Below, one piece after another: positions 51,101-60,699 of a DNA stretch of 64,000 nt. The position numbers were made by a program, and so were the translations under genes. This DNA comes from Prorocentrum cordatum (Eukaryota; Sar; Dinophyceae; Prorocentrales; Prorocentraceae). The notes beneath the pieces are model-generated. The model was not told the DNA's origin. It saw only the letters and a program-made list of their open reading frames with translations, and did no database searches. Position 1 is the first letter of the stretch. Every line of letters begins with the position of its first letter. The stretch is from positions 354,610-418,609 of the forward strand of contig CAUYUJ010014266.1 of the NCBI GenBank assembly GCA_963575745.1, read 5' to 3'.

Positions 51101-54100
51101 GCAGCTGCTACTTGAACTACACGAAGCTTTTGTGCCATTATTTTCACTAATGGAGTTCTACTGTCGACCCTGGTCTCAATCAAATAACAACGCGGAGCCT
51201 GTTGAGTTGGAAAGCAGGCGAGACTACGAACGACCGATATTGACATGGACAGCTCAGACGTATGCGCCCGCACTGGAGCGCAGAGGAAGTCAGCTTATCA
51301 TGGAGAACCCATCTCGATCAGCTATCTGGAAGCAGTCTGATCTTCGTCTGATCCCAGACATCCTGATGCGCGAGATGCATGACAACATTACTGACCAGTG
51401 CGCGCATGGAGCTTGGAGTGTGGATCTGAAGTTGCCGATTCGCAAGAGGACCTTCTTCCGAAGTTCGACGCGGCTGCGAAGCACATCCAGATCCTGCAAA
51501 TGCACAACACCACATGCGGAGCTGCAAGGCACCGACGACAAGGGTCGCAAGCGAACGGCTTTGGCAGCAGTTTATCCAGTTGGGTTGTGCCGATCATTGG
51601 TCAAGGACATGGTCAAGCACATGCACTCCTGCCGGACACAGGCTTACTGGAAATGCAAACGCTGTCAGCATGGTGCAGGTTCTGGGGTACCACACACACG
51701 AGAGGATGGTTGCAGATTCAAGCCGGTTCCTGGACCAGGAGCAGCTCCCGCTGCAGCAGCACCTCAGGCAGCAGCAGCACAGGTTGGAGAGCCAGCACCT
51801 CCTCCAGCACCAGCACCAGCAGACGAGCAAGCACCAGCACCAGCACCAGCAGCAGCAGCAGCAGAACCACCAGCAGCAGCAGCAGCAGAACCACCAGCAG
51901 CAGATCCGATTCCACCGCCTCCAATGCCAGTGGCATCACGACCGACGACATCGGCATCAAAGGTCACGATCATCAAACCTTCCTTCGACCTGGGCAAGCT
52001 AGCTCAGAAGTTGACCCAGGCTGCCTCGGACGAAGAACGCATCAAGCTGCTCATGGGCCTTCACTACAAGTTCTTTCACCCTCCAGACTTTGAGATCGAG
52101 AGGATGATTCGAGCTCTTGGACTACCTGCACCTATTCGAGAGCTATGCAAAGGTCTGGCCGAGCACTGCGAAACCTGCTTGCAGCGACAGCGAGCTATGA
52201 ACAAGCCGAGTATCAAGATGACCATCGCAGTTCGTTTCAATGAGCGCGTCCAAGCAGATCTGTTCTTCGTATTCGAGAAGACTTGGCTGATGATGATCGA
52301 CGAATGCATCAGGTACCGCATCGCATGCCATTTAGCTACCAAGCAGGGCAAGGACGTTCTACGTGCAATGCTTGGTCACTGGATTCGGTATTTCGGGCCG
52401 ATGGACAACCTGGTGATGGATCAAGAAGGCGGTATGACAAATGACAACGTGGCGCTGGTGGCAGACAGATACAATCTACGGCTGATATTTGGTGGAGCTG
52501 ACGGACACACCACCACAGGCCTGGCAGAGCGAGCGATTCAGACCTTGAAGCTGACTGCTCTCAAGACGAAGCGCGACGTGATCAAGCAAGGCCTGACCGA
52601 CATCAGCGACGAGGACATAGTGGAGGAATCAGCGATGGTGGCAAATCTCTTCATGAATTACGGCGGCTCGGTTCCAGCCCAAGGGTTGTTCGGATACATG
52701 CCTAAGGACGCCTACGATCCGGAAGCAGGAACCCTGACGGCTACTCAGAGTGCGATGGATCTCACGCCGGACCCGACCGAGCAGCATTTGCGCCTCAGGC
52801 TCTTGGCAAAGTCTAACATCCTGCAGGCCATCATCGAGGAAAGGATCGCCAAGGCCACCAATACACGTCAGCAAGCTCAGGACGCCAAGTGGATCGAGAC
52901 GCTCAAACCTCATGATCAAATAGATATTTGGCGTACACCAGCCAGGAGAGATCAAGATGGCTGGCGAGGTCCAGCGGAGTTCATCAGCCTTGACAAGGAC
53001 AAGGCGGCGGCCATCGTGATTCATCAGAATCAGCCATACAAGATACCGACAAGGCACATGCGAGCACGACGAATGAGCTTCTACGTCCTGGGCACATCCT
53101 GGGACAAATATCAAGTGTACCTCGGCAGCGGCAGCACGATGAAGCTCACGGAGTTATTCGAGATCATTGAAGGCACACCACCAGGCATCGTGTATCGCAT
53201 GGGTATCTTCAACGAGCAACCGACACCACCGGAACTACTGCAGACACCTCCTCCGACATGGTTGCTGGCACAGAGTGTGGGTATGACCATCTTTCGGATG
53301 ACGAGCGTGGACGGCATCATCTACGGTCAAGGACAACGACAGCTAAAGGGTCTGAGTGAATTCACACATGGAGTGATCGTGGCCTGGCGAGATCGACACC
53401 GAGAAGACTACTACAGCAGCGACATCGATCCGAGTCAACCGATCAACATGGTGAAGTTCGTAGGCGCCGACTGGGACAAGTACCATTTTCTATTATTGGT
53501 ATCAAAGCATCGGTATGGTGACGACAACCCGGGCACCTACCAGCATCCTGATCTAAGCGACATACCGTTTCTTGACGACGATCCGTATGATCCACCCAGC
53601 ATCTTGCAGCACACAATGCCCATCGAGGTGGATGATCAGACGATGCCTCCTGCCTCTCCGATCACACCAGCATCGCCAGTGACACCTGCAGAAGCACCAC
53701 GACTTACTCAGACACCAGCGCAGCCAGTATTTCCATCAACCGCAGAGCAACATCAGGAACTGGCAGCACCTGAACAAGCGGTTCCGCCTATCCTGGAAAA
53801 GCTACGCGGTGTGATTCAGACGATCGCAAAGCAGAAGACCACTGCAGCAGCAGCGGCAGCTCGGACTCAGATGACACAGAGACGCGACGATGACGGAGAT
53901 GGAGTGTTTCAGCCATCAGCAGGAGCAGCATCGATTTCACCGGCAGAGTTCAATGACGGACTCGAGCAAGATCTTAGCCAGCTGATTGATGATGAGAATC
54001 TGGAACGGGAGATGAGCAAGCTGATGGAGATACATGAGGAAGTTGAAGCTCTTGAACGTAGTATTCATGCAGACAGCGCCCAACAACTTCCAGAAGAAGC

Positions 54101-56687
54101 AGGAGCACGACACCCAGCATCAGCAGCTCCACGATCACGATCACACTCACCGAGACGACCAGATTCCGGGACCGCATCAACATCAAGGCAACTGGTGCCA
54201 GTCGCTGAACAGAATGACGACACCACGACCAGGACTCGGCATGACCCGAGAGCACGACAGGAGACCGATTTGGACGACAGCATCATCGACCTTGGACATC
54301 AGCGGAAACAAGCGCGACCAACTACTGAACCACTTCAAGATGGACCAGCACCTGGAGATGATCCGCATCATGATCGAGGATTTCAACCAGTTCAAGATGG
54401 ACAAGCAGTCTCGGCTCAAACAGGCAGCCATGGCGAGGAGAACACGATGAATGTCAATGACTCTGGCATTCTGGCCAACGCGCTTGGTGAGTTGATGGAG
54501 GTTCCCGAGGTTGGGGTGACGAACGATCACGAGGACGAACCAATCCCGTTGCAGGACGCAGACGCACTGCACACGTGGTATGCAGGCCACACATCAGATA
54601 GATCAGTCATCACACATACGGAGGAGTTGGTGAAGCTATATGAGATCAGTCACTTTCCTGATAAGCTCTATCCAAGCCCTCCGGACATCACTACACATCA
54701 TCATGCTGCAACGTCTCCATGGACTACCACAGATTCCTGCTGTATCTTCAAGGGCTTGGAGAGTCACGGTCCCTCGCGATGTTTCTACCTGGACTCGATG
54801 GATCACGAGATGGTGGAGATATATGCGCCCCAAGCCGAGCAATTGATTCAGGAATCCGAGTTCGAGAGCCTCTGGCCCCAGATAGAAGAATCCGACCACA
54901 ATGAGATCAAGAACTACGTCAAGCACGACTGCTTCAGGCCCAAGTTGAAGACCGAGTGTAACAACGCCAACTTCATCGACGCTACTTGGGTCAGACGATG
55001 GATGTGGAAGGAGAAATGGGTCGTGCGCTGCAGACTCTGTGGACGAGGTTTCTTGGACAATCAGAAATGGGCTGTGGACAGACACTCTTCGACGGCAGCA
55101 AGAGTATCGCAAAGAATGATGGCATCGATAAGTCAATGTGAACCAGGCTTTGTGACAGAAAGCTGGGACATTTCATCAGCCTTCATGCAGGGCTTGAGGT
55201 TCAGTGAATTATCCGAACGATCTCGTGAGCTTGGACTAGATGTACGAGAGAAGCGCGAGGTCTACATAGCTCCTCCAGCGAACGCATGGCGCCACCTCAA
55301 GCAGTTGTCGGAGATGTTCGCCAAGATTCCAGATGATCAACAACATCTATATGTACTTGAGTGTGTGAAACCAGTCCCAGGACTCATTGATGCCCCACTG
55401 CTATGGCAGGCAGCGCTGACGCTCCACATCAAGGACAAGATGGCGGGCAAGCGAGCACTATTGGACGAGAACTGCTTTGTGTGGCATGATGACAAGACGG
55501 AGGAGCTCACGCTAGCGACTACAGTACATGTGGATGATCTCTTCCCGACAGGCAGGCAGTCATGGCTGAATTGGGCACATGATTTGCTGGAGAAGAAGTT
55601 CGGCAAGATCACGAGGAAGACCATGCCCTTCACTCATCTTGGCATCGAATATCATCGACTACCAGATGGCACTATCTTTCTGAGTCAGGACGCCTACCTG
55701 GACACGATAGAATCACCACAGTTGGACAAAGAACGAAGTAAGAATGACGGCTCACCATGTACGGCCAGTGAGCACGATCAATATAGATCGCTATGCAGTC
55801 AACTACTTCATCTTCTTCAGACACGTTGGGATCTGAGCGCGGCCACGACACAGATGCAGACGAAGCAGACGGCCCCAACAATTGGAGACTTCAAGCAGTT
55901 GAAGAGTGTGCTAGAGAGAGCTAAGAAGAATCGAGAACGAGCAGGTCTGTACTATCGCAAGATGAATGGACCATTCCGCTTGGTAAGTATCAATGATGCA
56001 GCTCATGCCACCAAGACGACGTCATATGCACATGAAGCTCAGGGGCTCTTCTTGATGGAAGATCGCGAAGTAGAGTTCAATCGTCATGGCATTGTCTCGA
56101 AGACCTCATACGACAACGTCTTTGATGCAGCGCATCCACTAATAGGTCAGAGCAGGAAGTCCAAGCGAGTATCATATTCGACAAGTCATGCAGAGACGGT
56201 GGCAGCAGTCGGAGGTTCACAAGCAGCACAATTCACGGCACTGAGGTTCACCGAGTTGATTGCCAGACCGACATTGGACAAGACTGCAGGAGGTGCCCTC
56301 AAGAATCTAATGCTAATGCAGGATGAAGGGCACTCGATCATCCCGATCGACATCATCACCGACTGCTACGACCTCTACCAGCTCGTGACGGGAATGAAAG
56401 GAATTCCAGTTGACAAGACACAGCGTCTTAGCATCCTCAGTCTCAGAGAGGACAGACTATCAGGACGATTGCGGAGATTCTACCACTGGCCGACCGAAGT
56501 CATGGTCATGGACAGCCTCACAAAGCCAGGGCAGTTTCCGCAGATGCAGGATTACTTATTATCGGGAATGATACGACATCGACGACTACTCAAAATGAAG
56601 ACCGGCATCGAGAACGTGATTACTGTCAAGGAGATAGCCTCCAGGAGCGAGTTCACAGAGAGCGACCTGGTGAACATCCAGGCCTAG
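48165..56687 (+). CDS. Copia-type Gag-Pol polyprotein with methyltransferase-like domain
   Basis: 2,840 residues from MAHQQQGGDRQQG; the frame is open back to the LTR but this is the first ATG. In order: Gag core (about 1-220), acidic Tyr/Trp-rich stretch and GKGKG-rich basic stretch (225-345), CCHC zinc knuckle CDICGSKWHDRAHC (364-377), protease LIVDPGAAEG (catalytic Asp 654, DPGA for the usual DTGA/DSGA), methyltransferase-like domain (about 935-1,140), Ala/Pro/Gln linker (1,185-1,256), and integrase with His/Cys finger (from 1,300) and catalytic Asp 1,365, Asp 1,419 and Glu 1,455, the last pair with exact D(35)E spacing. A GWRGPA integrase C-terminal motif (about 1,600) and several hundred residues of unknown function follow. 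Reverse transcriptase shows DISSAFMQG (Asp 2,335) and HVDD (2,457-2,458). RNase H candidates are Asp 2,611, Glu 2,677 and Asp 2,733; it ends with LTKPG and a TAG. It should make, reverse-transcribe and integrate the element's cDNA. Confidence 0.95.
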   Translation: MAHQQQGGDRQQGTLQLEEFTKFVPPGWRPHVRGYTFRRYMQKLKLWWRITEENQYERIGPLIVSRLQGAPFTAAMSFTHVRHGVQYRGDEAIALPAQLANPPHQQEDQPGIKHFLNQQKAIYELHDQDRVGIVLDSFFDCRRGHHQDIPTWISSFELAFEDACEEGGLVMIDTGRSHFLLKNSGLSDKRLDDLKLHVAGDLSQYRVLQGLMMRLGKQDQVGQHNEWAWYGEQGDGADPDDMVETWYEAYNDEQYEWGYDQDFGWTATADGEWYFQEYDDIWAKYDDSGEMTEYYEAEQDDNDTYYGGKGCGKGKRGKSKGKGRGRGGFRRRFPMKGKGRGKGKGHSGNGNDRMSGAGQRHDGCDICGSKWHDRAHCPAKDRQQQQQPQQQQQSSTSTKGKGKGGRSRHYANVVGLSTSDPTAAQASAGSSSATPQMTTRPPGSWINVATPTTSTASTIPVERYHMATGSECAVPEGGSYQIDADEPSDWYTQAPTPERQRPVRPPILGSASPFPDDRVSRTPLRSVLRDTTASSSASEAPALTLAQKLSKQYALVVMKNQVSITGGTDRNDQRNSSDDNDTMNESTQSSRISGCQQTLPAKADQSLQLLGCPQRPTYDDQRHSSFLEGKNGNDDPYAILHTVKGKPRHGLIVDPGAAEGLLGTETLLEWNMDLYQPEGISYNIRSSQATFTGINGQADPSCGEFLGPIWVEGMAKGTTYQADMIGGPGARCPGLLPNSTMIKQKCILFENMYRNGDGILAFVPDDKVSTMARVLLTDSGHYLLPIDVFKPQSEQVVEEMVSLIEERISKLFSAFDHRRKPKVQLHTASQPQCPEAQNQSEISKLAAPSTTPPSRQTYGSYQNKDATEFYDVWRQFGSNRYSQNEWPSNFEHADCHRMAREYEFMDEKFYTTSRLPMIRPEHVRDFIQHMRSVAHKTSLMVEVFSGTSGVSCAAYRNHLITLPPIDYRYGWDLHRPDHQQLLLELHEAFVPLFSLMEFYCRPWSQSNNNAEPVELESRRDYERPILTWTAQTYAPALERRGSQLIMENPSRSAIWKQSDLRLIPDILMREMHDNITDQCAHGAWSVDLKLPIRKRTFFRSSTRLRSTSRSCKCTTPHAELQGTDDKGRKRTALAAVYPVGLCRSLVKDMVKHMHSCRTQAYWKCKRCQHGAGSGVPHTREDGCRFKPVPGPGAAPAAAAPQAAAAQVGEPAPPPAPAPADEQAPAPAPAAAAAEPPAAAAAEPPAADPIPPPPMPVASRPTTSASKVTIIKPSFDLGKLAQKLTQAASDEERIKLLMGLHYKFFHPPDFEIERMIRALGLPAPIRELCKGLAEHCETCLQRQRAMNKPSIKMTIAVRFNERVQADLFFVFEKTWLMMIDECIRYRIACHLATKQGKDVLRAMLGHWIRYFGPMDNLVMDQEGGMTNDNVALVADRYNLRLIFGGADGHTTTGLAERAIQTLKLTALKTKRDVIKQGLTDISDEDIVEESAMVANLFMNYGGSVPAQGLFGYMPKDAYDPEAGTLTATQSAMDLTPDPTEQHLRLRLLAKSNILQAIIEERIAKATNTRQQAQDAKWIETLKPHDQIDIWRTPARRDQDGWRGPAEFISLDKDKAAAIVIHQNQPYKIPTRHMRARRMSFYVLGTSWDKYQVYLGSGSTMKLTELFEIIEGTPPGIVYRMGIFNEQPTPPELLQTPPPTWLLAQSVGMTIFRMTSVDGIIYGQGQRQLKGLSEFTHGVIVAWRDRHREDYYSSDIDPSQPINMVKFVGADWDKYHFLLLVSKHRYGDDNPGTYQHPDLSDIPFLDDDPYDPPSILQHTMPIEVDDQTMPPASPITPASPVTPAEAPRLTQTPAQPVFPSTAEQHQELAAPEQAVPPILEKLRGVIQTIAKQKTTAAAAAARTQMTQRRDDDGDGVFQPSAGAASISPAEFNDGLEQDLSQLIDDENLEREMSKLMEIHEEVEALERSIHADSAQQLPEEAGARHPASAAPRSRSHSPRRPDSGTASTSRQLVPVAEQNDDTTTRTRHDPRARQETDLDDSIIDLGHQRKQARPTTEPLQDGPAPGDDPHHDRGFQPVQDGQAVSAQTGSHGEENTMNVNDSGILANALGELMEVPEVGVTNDHEDEPIPLQDADALHTWYAGHTSDRSVITHTEELVKLYEISHFPDKLYPSPPDITTHHHAATSPWTTTDSCCIFKGLESHGPSRCFYLDSMDHEMVEIYAPQAEQLIQESEFESLWPQIEESDHNEIKNYVKHDCFRPKLKTECNNANFIDATWVRRWMWKEKWVVRCRLCGRGFLDNQKWAVDRHSSTAARVSQRMMASISQCEPGFVTESWDISSAFMQGLRFSELSERSRELGLDVREKREVYIAPPANAWRHLKQLSEMFAKIPDDQQHLYVLECVKPVPGLIDAPLLWQAALTLHIKDKMAGKRALLDENCFVWHDDKTEELTLATTVHVDDLFPTGRQSWLNWAHDLLEKKFGKITRKTMPFTHLGIEYHRLPDGTIFLSQDAYLDTIESPQLDKERSKNDGSPCTASEHDQYRSLCSQLLHLLQTRWDLSAATTQMQTKQTAPTIGDFKQLKSVLERAKKNRERAGLYYRKMNGPFRLVSINDAAHATKTTSYAHEAQGLFLMEDREVEFNRHGIVSKTSYDNVFDAAHPLIGQSRKSKRVSYSTSHAETVAAVGGSQAAQFTALRFTELIARPTLDKTAGGALKNLMLMQDEGHSIIPIDIITDCYDLYQLVTGMKGIPVDKTQRLSILSLREDRLSGRLRRFYHWPTEVMVMDSLTKPGQFPQMQDYLLSGMIRHRRLLKMKTGIENVITVKEIASRSEFTESDLVNIQA
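49254..49295 (+). other. CCHC zinc knuckle of Gag
   Basis: Cys-x2-Cys-x4-His-x4-Cys, the standard retroviral and retrotransposon nucleocapsid knuckle that binds RNA. Confidence 0.95.
50982..51600 (+). other. Methyltransferase-like domain inside Pol
   Basis: Placed between protease and integrase. MVEVFSGTSGVSC (from 50,982) resembles motif I; EFYCRPWSQSN has the candidate catalytic Cys at 51,162-51,164 but lacks the preceding Pro; LIMENPSRSAIW (ENP from 51,303) takes the place of ENV. DQCAHG, RKRTFF, CKCTTPHAELQG (Cys at 51,495) and GRKRTALAAVYP follow, in the same order as in the DIRS-like element at 34 kb. Confidence 0.5.
52257..52529 (+). other. Integrase catalytic core
   Basis: QADLFFV (Asp codon 52,257), MDQEGG (Asp codon 52,419) and GLAERAIQTL (Glu codon 52,527) give D-53-D-35-E, the integrase signature. 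Confidence 0.9.
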
Positions 56688-56726
56688 AGGGGGCCGGGCC
56701 GATCAGTCGTAGAAGCACAGAATCAG
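56688..56726 (+). other. 3' region with weak polypurine tract
   Basis: AGAGGGGGCCGGG just after the stop codon and AGAAGCACAGAATCAGAG next to the LTR are the only purine-rich candidates for plus-strand priming; neither is a clean polypurine tract. Confidence 0.35.
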
Positions 56727-56876
56727 AGTGAGAATAGTAGGCCCCTGGAACGACTTCAGACATCTCTTGAGGCTTCCTACGTCGCCACCGCCGGATAGGG
56801 CAGAGTGCCCTAGCTGCTACTTTTTATAGCCACGGAATCGTAAACATACTGTGGCTCAAGGCGAGAAAAGCCCGCT
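56727..56876 (+). repeat. 3' LTR
   Basis: Identical to the 5' LTR except A for T at 56,749, offset 9,018 bases. Confidence 0.95.
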
Positions 56877-57660
56877 CCTCCTCCTCCTCCTCCTCCTCCT
56901 CCTCCTCCTCCTCCTCCTCTTCCTCCTCCTCCTCCTACTCCTCCCCCTCCGCCTCCTCCTCCCCCCCCTCCTCTCCTCCTCCTCCCTCCTCCTCCTCCTC
57001 CTCCTCCTCCTCCTCCTCCTCCTCCTCCTCCTCCTCCTCCTCCTCCTCCTCCTCCTCCTCCTGCTCCCCATCCCCTCTCCTCTCCTCGTCCTCTCCTCCT
57101 CCTCCTACGCCTCCTCCTCCTACTCCGCCTCCTCCTCTCCTCCTCCTCCTCCTCCTCCTCCCCTCCTCCTCCTCCTCCTCCTCCTCCTCCTCCTCCTCCT
57201 TCCCTCCTCCTCCTCCTCCGCCTCTCCCTTCCTCCTCCTCCTCCGCCTCCTCTTCCTCCTCCTCGTCCTCCCTCCTCCTCCTCCTCCTCCTCCTCCTCCT
57301 CCTCCTCCTCCTCCTCCTCCTCCTCATTCCTCCTCTTCTCCTCTTCCTCCTCCTCCTCCTCCTCCCTCCTCCTCCTCCTCCTCCTCCTCCTCCTCCTCCT
57401 CCTCCTCCTCCTCCTCCTCCTCCTCCTCCTCCTCTTCCTCCTCCTCCTCCTCCTCCTCCCTCCCGTCCTCCTCCTCCTCCTCCTCCTCCTCCTCCTCCTC
57501 CTCCTCTCCTCCTCCTCCCTCCTCCTCCTCCCCCCCTCCTCCTCCCGTCCTCCTCCTCCTCCTCCTCCTCCTCCTCCTCCTCCTCCTCCTCCTCCTCCTC
57601 CTCCTCCTCCTCCTCCTCCTCCTCCTCCTCCTCCTCCTCCTCCTCCTCCTCCTCCTCATC
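56877..57660. repeat. (CTC)n microsatellite, about 780 bp
   Basis: Very long CTC array with occasional CCC and TTCC interruptions; continuation of the array interrupted by the copia element. Poly-Leu, poly-Ser and poly-Glu frames are artefacts. Confidence 0.95.
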
Positions 57661-57786
57661 ATCATACCTCCGCCCCCGATTGAACCCGTCAAAGACCCAG
57701 TGGGTGAGCGGAGGGCCCCACCCTCGAAGGTGCCAGCCTCCTCCGGGTATTCGGCCCACAGGTCCTCGTCGAGGGAGGGAGGCGGG

Positions 57787-57830
<44 letters not shown>

Positions 57831-57893
57831 TGTTGTCGTCGTCGTCGTCGCTGTCGTCGTCGTCGCTGTCGTCGTCGTCGTCGTCGTCCCGTT
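57787..57893. repeat. (GTC)n microsatellite
   Basis: GTC triplets with GCT interruptions. Confidence 0.9.
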
Positions 57894-57899
57894 GTCCGC

Positions 57900-60100
57900 C
57901 GCCCGTGTTCCGTGGTCCGTCGAACATCGCCGTCCTTCTCGAAGGACACCTATGTGTTTGTATAGTGCTGGAAGAATACACAATGCGCCCAGACCACCAA
58001 GAGCAACACCAGCAACTCCGCTGCCACCAAACAAAATCAAATGCCACGCATCTACTGAAAGCCGAGCAGTGCCTTGGCATACCCAATGTGATGTTCCATC
58101 GGCACACCAAACCGTGCTGGCAACACGTGCACCTCTCAGCGACGCAATCGAAACCACGGTGCGCGAGGGCTTCTAGCGGCTGGCACGTTATCAGGATCTC
58201 GTCAGGCTTGGTTGGGTTTCGTTGTTGTTGTTCCTCCCCCACCCCTCCTCCCATCCATCCTACTCGATCCGCCCTTATCACCCTCCTTCTCTTAAACCTC
58301 CTTTCGCTTCGCTCTCCCGAACATCCTACTTGCTGTTTTCTCCCGTGTTCCTGCTTTTTTGAAGACGCAACTCCAACGCGGAGGTCTCGCGCGCGTTCAC
58401 AGAACCAACCGCAAGGTCGGCCCGCGCGTGTGCGCGTCCACGGACGCAAAATACGAAGCTTACCACCCACTGGTGGGAAGCCCGCACATCAGCACGCGAC
58501 CCTCTAGCCTCGGGCTGGCGGCGAGCAGTGATTTTCAAACGGCGCAACACACCATGTGCAGGATAAGCATAGTGCAGCATAGCGGGAGCCGCCCTTACCA
58601 GCCATGCGAAGTCGGCAACGCTCCAGGCTATACAAGGGCAGGGCTGCGGGCCGAGCCAAACTCAAAATCACCAACGCAGCGGGCCGAGAAGGAAGGGGGG
58701 CAGACAAAGAGGCACAAGCTTTGGAAAACACGCAAAACTAAACCAGGAGTTTGCAGCAGGCTTTACTGGAGACGTGAGCACTGGTGCATGCAACCTGGTG
58801 GACGCACCTGAAGTAAAACCATCACCCCAGTTTACTACTTCACTTCCTTGAGCTCACGGCGTGGTGCGAGGAGCATGGTCGCCGTCGATCATAACTCCCG
58901 CAAGCTCCTGCCACTTCAACGCCCCACAGGGCTGTGGGATGGGTACGATCAGCACGCGGCGACAGGGGGCGTAGAAGTCGATGTGTGGCTTGCGTTGCAT
59001 ACGTATGCCCACCAGTTGTCCCAGCTGCCGTGGAAGGTCATGAAGATCAGGAGCAGGACCCCTGGCTCCCGAGCGGTGGGTCTCCACCTTCTCGGGGTCG
59101 GGGCGGGGCGTCGGCGCCTCGCGTCCGTGAGCTACGAGGGCTCCCGTCCCCCTGGGGAATGCACTTCCCAGGCCCTGGGGAATACACTCCTCCTCCCCTC
59201 CAGCCTACTCGATCCTCCCTCATCACCCCCCTTCTCTCAAACCTTCTTTCGCTTCTCTCTCCCGAGCATCCTACCTGCTGCGTTCTCCCTTGCTCCTGCT
59301 TCTCTTCATCCGCATCCTCATCCTACCTCCTCTCTCATCGCTCCGTCCCTTAACTTCTCCTCCTCGTCCTGCTCCTCCTCTTCATCATCCCTCCCTCTCT
59401 CCCTTCCTTCCTCCTTCCAACCTCCCTCCCACGCTCATTCCTCTTCCCCCTTCCTCCTACTCCCCTACCCCTCCTACTTCCACATTCCCCCTTCTTCCTC
59501 CAGCTCTTTCTCTTTAATCCTTCTACTCCTCCTGCCTCATCTCCTTCTCCCTCAACATTCGGCCTGAGGCGTCTCCGTAAGCATATTGGGTGTTTCGCGA
59601 TGGAGGTGTGAATCGAATATTTCACCTCCACGTGGCGCTTGGGGGGCATCAGGGCTGGCACTCGGCGAAAGCGCACTGTCGGATAGCTCATCCTGTTGGC
59701 GAAGAAAGATAAAGCCTTGGGCAGACAGTAATGAGTTGGGAGCTTATGAATTGCTTAAAAAATGGATGGTGGCGCACTTCCCTCCTTCCCGTGGTGTTCT
59801 CCAGTACGCTCATATCGTGGGTTCATCATTGCTGGTGTTGGAGGTTGCATGAAGTATCACGCTTACATGCTGCTTACATGGACGTTGTGTTGCGAGTCCC
59901 CGGGCGGATCGTTCGCTTATACGCACTGTTCGTGTGGTAGGCGAGTTGCGGCGATTGGGTGGGCAGTCCTCTGACATGTCAGAGTGAGGGGGGCGAACGA
60001 TCATTCGCTGTCCCTGGGTGCGTGGCTGAAGTGGGTTCCGCGATGCGGATTGTTGTTGCTGTTGGTGTTTGGTGCTTGTTGTTTGTTGTTTGTTGACTGG
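57900..60100. other. Region without a supported gene, with a dispersed repeat pair
   Basis: A stretch of about 100 bases at 58,256-58,356 (ACTCGATCCGCCCTTATCAC to CTCCCGAACATCCTAC) recurs at 59,206-59,305. CTC/CCTCC-rich DNA fills 59,340-59,560. An open plus-strand frame of 150 codons at 58,359-58,811 lacks codon bias and is not called. Confidence 0.4.
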
Positions 60101-60110
60101 TGTCGTCGTC

Positions 60111-60672
60111 CCGCCCGCGACTTGGCCCGCGACTCACCCGCGACCCACCCGCGACCCACCCGCGGCCTACCCGCGACCCACCCGCGACTCACCCGCGACC
60201 CACCCGCGACCCACCCGCGACCTACCCGCGACCCACCCGCGGCTCACCCGCGACCCACCCGCGACCCACCCTCGACCCACCCACGACCCACCCGCAACCC
60301 ACCCCGCAACCCGCCCGCGACCGACCCGCGACCCACCGCGCGACCCGTCGGGGACCCGCCCGCGACCCACGCGCGACCTACCCGCGACCCGCCCGTGTCG
60401 TCGTCCCGCACGCGACGCGATCCGCAACCCACCCACGACAAAACACACCCTCGACCCGCCCTCGACCTGCCCGCGACCCGCCCGCGACCCACCCCGCGAC
60501 CCGCCCGCGACCCGTCCGCGACTCGCCCGCGACACACCGCGCGACCCCGCCCGCGACCCACCCGCGAACCCGCCCGCGAGACCCCGCCCGAAACCCACCC
60601 GCGACCCACACGCCATACCGCGACCACCCCGACCCACCCGCGACCCGCCCGTAACCCACCCGCGACCCACTC
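60111..60672. repeat. 11-bp minisatellite CGACCCACCCG
   Basis: About 50 copies of CGACCCACCCG with variants (CGACCCGCCCG, CGACTCACCCG). Eleven-residue Pro/Thr/Arg repeats in all frames are artefacts. Confidence 0.95.
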
Positions 60673-60699
60673 CGATTCCGCCGCATCACTCTTATCCGC

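Larger units (their letters stand above)
47709..56876 (+). mobile_element. Complete Ty1/copia-type LTR retrotransposon
   Basis: The element is 9,168 bp: LTR, primer-binding site, leader, one Gag-Pol ORF, short 3' region, LTR. The order integrase before reverse transcriptase is that of Ty1/copia. The LTRs differ at one of 150 bases (T at 47,731, A at 56,749) and the ORF has no stop or frameshift, which indicates a recent insertion. CCTCC on both sides fits a five-base target duplication but cannot be told apart from the surrounding CTC array. The ORF is about twice the length usual for copia elements because of extra domains. Confidence 0.95.

Noticed and set aside
56851-58176. Very long plus-strand frame of poly-Leu, poly-Ser and poly-Pro over the CTC array.
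   Set aside because: A triplet repeat keeps all frames open; there is no codon structure outside the repeat.
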